Assembly: GCA_964482585.1 (NCBI GenBank)
Contig: CAYZYO010000115.1
Coordinates: 1-6,456 of the forward strand
DNA: 6,456 bases
DNA from: CAYZYO01 sp964482585
GTDB taxonomy: Bacteria > Bacillota > Syntrophomonadia > Syntrophomonadales > Syntrophomonadaceae
Reading direction: 5' to 3'
In this document: one piece after another, positions 1-4,234 of the stretch
How positions within the stretch are numbered: the first letter of the stretch is position 1
How the letters are laid out: every line of letters starts with the position of its first letter
Made by a program: the position numbers and the translations under genes
Notes under the pieces: model-generated
The model's input: the letters and a program-made list of their open reading frames with translations, nothing else
Database searches by the model: none
What the model was told of the DNA's origin: nothing

Positions 1-13
1 CAACTCCGCTCTT

Positions 14-283
14 TTACCTGCGTAGACCAAGTTTAGTAACAATGTTACGATAACGGTCAAATTCATTCTTTTTTAAGTATTCAAGAAGAGAACGACGTTG
101 ACCAACCATTTTCAAAAGACCCCTCCGGGAATGGTGATCTTTCTTATTGATTTTCAAATGTTCGTTAAGATAATTAATTCTTTCAGTCAGTATTGCAATT
201 TGAACTTCGGGAGATCCGGTATCTTTATCGTGAATCTGATAGGTTTTAATAATCTCCGCTTTTCTTTCAAGTGACAATGCCAT
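14..283 (-). CDS. rpsO: 30S ribosomal protein S15
   Basis: Primary 16S-binding protein of the 30S platform; it binds the h20-h21-h22 three-way junction and contacts 23S rRNA in bridge B4. The product has 89 residues, standard for the family, beginning MALSLERKAEII. The conserved DTGSPEVQ loop is at 21-28, and the RNA-contacting DHHSRRGLLKMVGQRRSLLEYL is at 49-70. It ends KLGLRR then TAA. The frame is open for 48 further codons upstream to 427, but that extension is leader sequence unlike S15. The ATG at 283-281 has a near-perfect AGGAGGTG (296-289) five bases upstream, so it is the start. It has its own candidate promoter and a structured leader, which suits autogenous control by S15. It is the last gene visible in the window. 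Confidence 0.98.
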   Translation of the reverse strand: MALSLERKAEIIKTYQIHDKDTGSPEVQIAILTERINYLNEHLKINKKDHHSRRGLLKMVGQRRSLLEYLKKNEFDRYRNIVTKLGLRR

Positions 284-487
284 GGTTTCACCTCCTCTTC
301 TAAATAATCGCCACTGACCAAGAATAACGTCGGTGAAATCGTAACCCCTAGCCGGTGGTTCCTGCAGGAAACTGGTTTTCCTGCTAATCAAAGCTTTATT
401 TACACCAGGCAAATTAAAATATACCACTCGTAAACAAAATTAATAAAATTTATAATCAATATCTCCACTAATGCCACAGTATAGCCA
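284..487 (-). promoter_or_regulatory. rpsO mRNA leader, possible S15 autoregulatory structure
   Basis: About 200 nt between the candidate transcription start and rpsO. Two features are visible on the minus strand. The first is a perfect 8-bp hairpin, GCAGGAAA / TTTCCTGC with loop ACCAG (384-364). The second is TTTCACC (338-332), exactly complementary to GGTGAAA (292-286), which includes the 3' part of the ribosome binding site; folding it would hide the site behind a loop of 39 nt. A competing weaker pairing of TCACC with GGCGA nearby is possible. S15 represses its own translation in several bacteria through unrelated leader folds, so this is a plausible regulator. I have not recognised a known leader family and did not compute a fold. 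Confidence 0.45.
289..296 (-). promoter_or_regulatory. rpsO ribosome binding site
   Basis: AGGAGGTG is an almost full anti-Shine-Dalgarno complement, five bases before the ATG at 283. It decides the rpsO start against the 48-codon upstream extension. Its GGTG end, with the AAA that follows, can pair with TTTCACC in the leader, giving a possible on/off switch. Confidence 0.9.
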
Positions 488-493
488 AGGTAA

Positions 494-522
494 ATTGTAG
501 CATAGCGGATTCAAAAAGTAAA
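494..522 (-). promoter_or_regulatory. Candidate sigma-A promoter for rpsO, extended -10
   Basis: The minus strand reads TTTACT (522-517, 4 of 6 to TTGACA), a 17-bp spacer, then TACAAT (499-494, 5 of 6 to TATAAT). TG stands one base before the -10, giving the extended TGCTACAAT. The start of transcription would fall near 487, about 200 nt before the rpsO ATG. A separate rpsO promoter fits the long gap behind ribF. It is a sequence match only. Confidence 0.45.
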
Positions 523-561
523 ATTATTACCCATAATTATCAAGAACAGTATCGGTAGAAT

Positions 562-596
562 CTGAAGTCGGATGCCAGATGTCTGAGGTCAGATCA
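562..596. repeat. Degenerate 7-bp tandem array, five units
   Basis: On the plus strand the units are CTGAAGT, CGGATGC, CAGATGT, CTGAGGT and CAGATCA in perfect 7-base phase, with no gap. The consensus is roughly C(T/A)GA(T/G)GT. The array lies between the ribF stop and the rpsO promoter and does not code. Degenerate heptamer arrays of this type are known between genes in other bacteria, best in heterocystous cyanobacteria (STRR). The rest of 428-640 is AT-rich, and I see no terminator there. Confidence 0.7.
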
Positions 597-639
597 TCTG
601 CAAGATATCATTGTTTATCTGGGGTTAATTAATGTAGAA

Positions 640-1563
640 TTAATCAAAAAGCATGGCTTTCTCCCGGTCTTTTTTAATCTGTTCTTTCAATTCTTCAATA
701 CCGCTGAACTTCTTTTCGCCGCGAATTCTATCCAGAAAATGCAATTTCAGTTTTTCGCCATATATCTGCTGATCAAAATTGATCAAATGGGCTTCGATTG
801 AAACCGGGAAATCGTCATGAAATGTCGGTTTCTTTCCTATATTAACTGCTGCCTTATAACTCATTCCATTTACCACTGCTCTGGCAACATAAACCCCGCT
901 GGAAGGAATATTTACAGCTGGAGAAACCTGCAGGTTAGCTGTAGGAAACCCGATTGCGGCTCCTCTTTTTTCCCCTTGCACTACTTGTCCTTCTATAAAT
1001 GGGTAATAACCCAGCATACTGTAAGCCTTTTTAATATCTCCTGCATCCAGGGCCTTACGTATCAAGGTACTTGATACAACCTCACCATTTACTTTAACGG
1101 GAGGGATAACAGTAACTTTAAAATTATATTTTTCACCCAATTCACTTAACAGCCCTGGAGTCCCGACTCCTTTATGTCCAAAAGAATAATTAAACCCAAC
1201 AAAGACTTCCTTGGCCATCAGTTTATTGATAATAAAACTCTCTACAAATTCTTCGGGTAAGCATCTGCTTAACTCTTTACTAAAAGGAGTGTAGATTAAT
1301 ACATCCAAACCTAAACTGCTCAATATTTCAGCTTTACCTTCAACAGTCAACAGAAGCCGGGGTGCCCTTGATGGATTAAGTATCCTGGATGGATGTGGTT
1401 CAAAAATTAAACCGACTGACTGTCCATTGTTTTCTTGGGCCCTGGTTATAAGCTGGGTAAACAACTCCTTATGCCCTAAATGTACTCCATCAAAATTACC
1501 CAATCCAATATATACAGGTGTTTCTGGCTTAATAAAATTCTCTATTCCCCATATTATTTTCAT
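640..1563 (-). CDS. ribF: Bifunctional riboflavin kinase / FAD synthetase
   Basis: Converts riboflavin to FMN with ATP and then FMN to FAD; called ribC in Bacillus. The product has 307 residues, the usual length. The N-terminal nucleotidyltransferase (FAD synthetase) domain has GNFDGVHLGH at 22-31, EPHP at 55-58, FGHKGVGT at 128-135 and SSTLIR at 164-169. The C-terminal flavokinase domain has RGAAIGFPTANL at 200-211, NIGKKPTF at 241-248, the expected catalytic glutamate in SIEAHL (E257), and IYGEKLKLHFLDRIR at 267-281. Both activities should be intact. The ATG at 1563-1561 follows AGAAGGAG (1576-1569) with five bases between. The 213-bp gap after truB shows none of the conserved FMN-riboswitch segments, so flavin control of this gene is not indicated. 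Confidence 0.96.
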   Translation of the reverse strand: MKIIWGIENFIKPETPVYIGLGNFDGVHLGHKELFTQLITRAQENNGQSVGLIFEPHPSRILNPSRAPRLLLTVEGKAEILSSLGLDVLIYTPFSKELSRCLPEEFVESFIINKLMAKEVFVGFNYSFGHKGVGTPGLLSELGEKYNFKVTVIPPVKVNGEVVSSTLIRKALDAGDIKKAYSMLGYYPFIEGQVVQGEKRGAAIGFPTANLQVSPAVNIPSSGVYVARAVVNGMSYKAAVNIGKKPTFHDDFPVSIEAHLINFDQQIYGEKLKLHFLDRIRGEKKFSGIEELKEQIKKDREKAMLFD

Positions 1564-1568
1564 AAAAA

Positions 1569-1576
1569 CTCCTTCT
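1569..1576 (-). promoter_or_regulatory. ribF ribosome binding site
   Basis: AGAAGGAG lies five bases before the ATG at 1563. It supports that start and independent initiation of ribF rather than coupling to truB, which ends 213 bp upstream. Confidence 0.85.
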
Positions 1577-1701
1577 TTTAGTAGACTTATGCAGCATCTT
1601 TAACCGTTTTAGACCCCGCAGAATTATATGAATAATTTATGTTCTGAGCTTCAGTGCAGTATCTTTAGCTCCTTTGGTTTTGCCTCAGGCTGCACTTAAG
1701 C

Positions 1702-1723
1702 CGGAGACTAAAGTCTCCTCTAC
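1702..1723 (-). repeat. REP-like GTAG-hairpin in the truB-ribF gap
   Basis: The minus strand reads GTAG (1723-1720), A, then GGAGACT-TT-AGTCTCC (1718-1703), a perfect 7-bp stem with a two-base turn, or six pairs with a TTTA loop. A GTAG or GGAG tetranucleotide at the 5' foot of a short hairpin is the hallmark of REP elements mobilised by RAYT (TnpA-REP, Y1) transposases. A second small hairpin follows directly (GGCT...AGCC, 1702-1688). There is no U-tract, so it is not an intrinsic terminator. Copy number in the genome is unknown. Confidence 0.45.
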
Positions 1724-1776
1724 AGATACAAAAGTTATAATGATATTAAGTAGCTTTATTGCAAACGCCTTGTATA

Positions 1777-2685
1777 TTACCCCTCTACCCTCTTCTTAAA
1801 AACTTTTAATGGTTTAAGAATAGATCTCTGGTTATCAGGTTTACACTCAGCGATTACGATAAGAACACTCTCAGGAGAATATACCCTGATATAACCCTCT
1901 GGCATAATTTTATTTATAACCAGTTTTTCCCCATTTATAATTGAGTTTTCCTGGATATCATTTACGGTAATATTATACATATATTGGAGCGGATAATCCA
2001 CAGGTAGAATAAAATCAGTTATTAGTCCCGGGTTCTCTCTAAGATTTTCCAATTTTACAGAATCATCTATCTGAAAAATACCTGATCGATTACGCACCAA
2101 TTTGGACATAAAGGCCCCAGTACCCAGTCTATTTCCAATATCATGGCATAAGGTCCGGATATAAGTCCCTCTAGAACATACAATCTTAATTGTAACTACC
2201 GGCAGCTCAGCCCTATTATTAATTTGCAGGATTTCCAGAGAAAAAATCTCCACTTCCCGGGGCTGTCGATCAACTGTTATTCCCTGCCGGGCAAGTTCAT
2301 AAAGCCTTTTACCACTATGATGTACAGCTGAAAACATTGGCGGAATCTGTTGAATAACCCCTTTAAATGATCTCAAAATGCTTTCAAGCTCATCAATTTG
2401 ATAACTTATTTTATTGGTTAATTTAATATCACCCCAGGCATCCAGGGTATCAGATATGCCTCCCAGGTTCATTTCAGCAATATACTCCTTGCGATTATCA
2501 TCGATAAACTGAATTACCCTGGTTGCATGACCGACGGCTATAGGCAATACCCCACCAGCCATTGGATCGAGAGTCCCAAGATGTCCAACTTTATTCTTCC
2601 GGGGTAATAATAATTTTCTCAATATCCTTATAACATCAAAAGAGGTAATACCTTCCGGTTTATTAATATTAAGAAATCCATTCAA
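1777..2685 (-). CDS. truB: tRNA pseudouridine(55) synthase TruB, TTG start
   Basis: Isomerises U55 to pseudouridine in the T-loop of most tRNAs. The product has 302 residues. The N-terminal NGFLNINKPEGITSFDVI matches the family start. The catalytic loop GHLGTLDPMAGGVL at 34-47 carries the nucleophile D40. PPMFSAVHHSGKRLYELARQG (115-135) and SRGTYIRTLCHDIG (171-184) are RNA- and active-site segments. A small PUA-like C-terminal domain holds NGEKL at 251-255 and YIRVYSPES at 265-273. The start must be TTG (2685-2683), because the codon immediately upstream is TAA and the first internal Met (M42) lies beyond the catalytic aspartate. A moderate SD-like GGGAAGTGG (2702-2694) lies eight bases upstream, inside nrnA. 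Expression is probably coupled to nrnA termination. Confidence 0.96.
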   Translation of the reverse strand: MNGFLNINKPEGITSFDVIRILRKLLLPRKNKVGHLGTLDPMAGGVLPIAVGHATRVIQFIDDNRKEYIAEMNLGGISDTLDAWGDIKLTNKISYQIDELESILRSFKGVIQQIPPMFSAVHHSGKRLYELARQGITVDRQPREVEIFSLEILQINNRAELPVVTIKIVCSRGTYIRTLCHDIGNRLGTGAFMSKLVRNRSGIFQIDDSVKLENLRENPGLITDFILPVDYPLQYMYNITVNDIQENSIINGEKLVINKIMPEGYIRVYSPESVLIVIAECKPDNQRSILKPLKVFKKRVEG

Positions 2686-2688
2686 TTA

Positions 2689-3651
2689 TTAAACCACTTC
2701 CCTGACTATCCTGAGCACTTTTTCCTTAACCTCTTTCAGGCTTCCTTTCTGTTCAGCCCCAGCAGCCTGCCGGTGTCCACCACCACCTAATGATACAGCT
2801 AACGCAGATACATCTATACGTCCTCTTGATCTGAATCCAACCTTAACATATCCTGGACTGATCTCCCTGAAGAGAAGTGCTACTTCAACCCCTTCTATCA
2901 TACGGGTATAGTTTATAATCCCTTCCGGGTGAATGTCGAGGGCTCCAATATCGTACGCTTCTTGATAAGAAAGCATCATCCAGGCAATCTTTCCATCTTC
3001 ACTAAAATCGATATGCTTTAAAGCCTCGCGCAATAACAAGACTTCCTCCCGGGGCTTAGATTCTATAAGATTAATTCTAGCTTTATTTACATCTGCACCA
3101 GAATCAAGCAGATCGGCAGCAATCTTCATAGTTTTACTTGTAGTATTATTATTTAAAAAACTCCCGGTATCCTTAATAATGCCAGCATAAAGCGCATCTG
3201 CTATGTCAGGGGTTATTTCAACCTTTATGCTCTTTAATAACTTATATATTATCTCGGCAGTTGCTCCGGCATTGGGATCAACATAATTATAATGACCAAA
3301 AAAATCATTAGTTGGATGATGGTCAATATTAATAATAAACGATGAACCAGTAAGCAACTTCTTTACCCTCTTGCCAACCCGGTATTTATCAGAACAGTCC
3401 AGGTAAATAACATTATAAAGACTTTGAGCAAACTTTTCCGGTTCCATTATGTCATTAACCCCGGCTAAATACATATATATAGGAGGAACCGGATCTTCCA
3501 GAACCATTTGCACCTGCTTTCCTAGAGACATTAGACCAAGATATAGTCCTAGTAAAGACCCGATGCAGTCACCATCTGGTATCGCGTGCCCTACAATCAT
3601 AAATTCATCCCGGCTTAAAATCTGTTCACCAATCTCTTGAATACTATTCAT
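2689..3651 (-). CDS. nrnA: DHH/DHHA1 phosphoesterase, NrnA-type nanoRNase / pAp phosphatase
   Basis: Metal-dependent cytoplasmic phosphoesterase. Studied NrnA proteins degrade 2-5-nt RNAs and dephosphorylate pAp, and some family members hydrolyse linear dinucleotides made from c-di-AMP or c-di-GMP. The product is 320 residues, full length for the family. The N-terminal DHH domain shows motif I GHAIPDGD at 21-28 (H22, D26, D28), an aspartate-bearing strand YLDCSD at 83-88 (D85), the DHH triad at 110-112 and KDTGSF at 160-165 (D161). The DHHA1 domain ends with the glycine-rich substrate loop GGGGHRQAAG at 289-298. All expected metal ligands are present. The ATG lies inside the end of rbfA, with AAGGAA (3664-3659) just upstream. 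It ends TAATAA, directly followed by the truB start. Family assignment is firm; substrate preference cannot be read from the sequence. Confidence 0.93.
   Translation of the reverse strand: MNSIQEIGEQILSRDEFMIVGHAIPDGDCIGSLLGLYLGLMSLGKQVQMVLEDPVPPIYMYLAGVNDIMEPEKFAQSLYNVIYLDCSDKYRVGKRVKKLLTGSSFIINIDHHPTNDFFGHYNYVDPNAGATAEIIYKLLKSIKVEITPDIADALYAGIIKDTGSFLNNNTTSKTMKIAADLLDSGADVNKARINLIESKPREEVLLLREALKHIDFSEDGKIAWMMLSYQEAYDIGALDIHPEGIINYTRMIEGVEVALLFREISPGYVKVGFRSRGRIDVSALAVSLGGGGHRQAAGAEQKGSLKEVKEKVLRIVREVV
2694..2702 (-). promoter_or_regulatory. truB ribosome binding site within nrnA
   Basis: GGGAAGTGG lies inside the last codons of nrnA, eight bases before the TTG start of truB. It is only a partial match to AAGGAGGTG. 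With the rare start codon and adjacent nrnA stop codons, this suggests truB depends on ribosomes finishing nrnA. Confidence 0.55.
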
Positions 3652-4012
3652 GATTTATTTCCTTATTTTCTTTTAGTTCTTCCAAAAGTGAAGATATTTT
3701 AATCCCATGTTCTATAGATCTATCAATTCTTAATTCCAGTTCCGGCGCATGTTTAATTTTTAATGCCTTAGCAACTTCACTGCGAAGATATCCTTTAGCA
3801 TTTTTTAACGCCTTCATGGTCTCTTCCTGTTTAATCTCATCCCCTAAAACACTTATATTAACCTTAGCATGACTTATGTCACTGCTAACCTCAACCCTGG
3901 TAACAGAAACAGTTTTAGCATCAATGCGAGGATCTTTCATTCCACCCTGGATAATATATGATATAACGCGTTTTACTTCAACTGCCATCTTTTCCTGCCT
4001 GCGTTTACCCAT
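3644..4012 (-). CDS. rbfA: 30S ribosome-binding factor RbfA
   Basis: Small KH-fold protein that binds the pre-30S subunit and helps mature the 5' end of 16S rRNA; in other bacteria it is needed for growth in the cold. The product is 122 residues, the usual family length. Family-typical stretches are MGKRRQEKMAVEVKRVIS at the start, VSVTRVEVSSDISHAKVNIS at about 35-54, and the C-terminal PELELRIDRSIEHGIKI around residues 90-106. The ATG at 4012-4010 is preceded by AAGGGGTG (4025-4018) with five bases between, which fixes the start. It lies 222 bp downstream of infB, an unusually wide gap for this pair, filled by an inverted-repeat element. Its last codons overlap nrnA by 8 bases in another frame, so the two are probably translationally coupled. 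Confidence 0.96.
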   Translation of the reverse strand: MGKRRQEKMAVEVKRVISYIIQGGMKDPRIDAKTVSVTRVEVSSDISHAKVNISVLGDEIKQEETMKALKNAKGYLRSEVAKALKIKHAPELELRIDRSIEHGIKISSLLEELKENKEINHE

Positions 4013-4017
4013 AAAAA

Positions 4018-4025
4018 CACCCCTT
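4018..4025 (-). promoter_or_regulatory. rbfA ribosome binding site
   Basis: AAGGGGTG stands five bases before the rbfA ATG. It begins directly where the inverted-repeat element ends, so the element appears to stop just short of the translation signals. Confidence 0.85.
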
Positions 4026-4066
4026 ATACTAGATAATAGTTTATAGTTAATAGAGAATAGTTTCTG

Positions 4067-4097
4067 AAGAAAAAAGCTAACGCTTTTTTCTTTTTTT
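4067..4097. terminator. A/T-rich hairpin, possible bidirectional terminator
   Basis: On the plus strand AAGAAAAAAGC (4067-4077), loop TAAC and GCTTTTTTCTT (4082-4092) form a perfect 11-bp stem, followed by five more T. On the minus strand, the direction of the operon, the U-run lies within the 3' arm and little follows it. Only three G-C pairs hold the stem, so termination into rbfA would be weak. It would act better on antisense transcripts heading into infB. Confidence 0.35.
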
Positions 4098-4174
4098 AAT
4101 TATGCCCGCAGGATACAACCACCAATGAAAATCACAGCCTTATGTAATCCTGCACATCACATCTGCGGTAATTA
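4097..4174 (-). promoter_or_regulatory. Interrupted stem with two competing partners, between infB and rbfA
   Basis: In the minus-strand RNA, TAATTACCGCAG (4174-4163) can pair with CTGCGG-GCA-TAATTA (4111-4097), giving 12 pairs and a three-base bulge. The same 3' arm, read as ATCCTGC (4114-4108), can pair instead with GCAGGAT (4153-4147). The two folds share the bases ATCCTGCGG and exclude each other. A terminator-like hairpin follows directly. This resembles attenuator geometry but may simply be the inside of a repeat element. Confidence 0.35.
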
Positions 4175-4234
4175 TATAATCAAAGGAAAACACAGTTTCC
4201 CTACCTTCTCTATTCACTATTCACTGTTCTCTAT

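Larger units (their letters stand above)
4030..4233. mobile_element. MITE-like inverted-repeat element filling the infB-rbfA gap
   Basis: The ends are inverted copies of each other: 4030-4057 and the reverse complement of 4206-4233 agree at 23 of 28 positions. Both ends are heptamer arrays. On the plus strand 4210-4237 reads CTATTCA, CTATTCA, CTGTTCT, CTATTTA. On the minus strand 4060-4026 reads CTATTCT, CTATTAA, CTATAAA, CTATTAT, CTAGTAT. Between them lie a 12-bp interrupted stem and an A/T hairpin. The element has no credible gene. It starts at the infB stop and ends at the rbfA ribosome binding site. No clear target-site duplication is visible, so mobility is an inference; heptamer expansion on both sides could also produce it. 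Confidence 0.45.

Noticed and set aside
284..427. 48-codon N-terminal extension of S15
   Set aside because: The canonical MALSLERK start has a near-perfect ribosome binding site, and the extension resembles no S15. It is better read as the mRNA leader.
1734..1764. Promoter TTGCAA-19-TATAAC on the minus strand after truB
   Set aside because: The spacer is too long, only four of six -35 positions match, and AT-rich gaps give such hits by chance.
1564..1776. FMN riboswitch upstream of ribF
   Set aside because: None of the conserved RFN-element segments, such as AGGATATGCTTCGGGGCAGG-like sequence, is visible on the minus strand of this gap.
4171..4176. TATAAT on the minus strand in the infB-rbfA gap as a promoter for rbfA
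   Set aside because: The best -35 at 17 bp is GAAACT, only two of six, and there is no extended -10 TG. The box falls in the AT flank of a stem.
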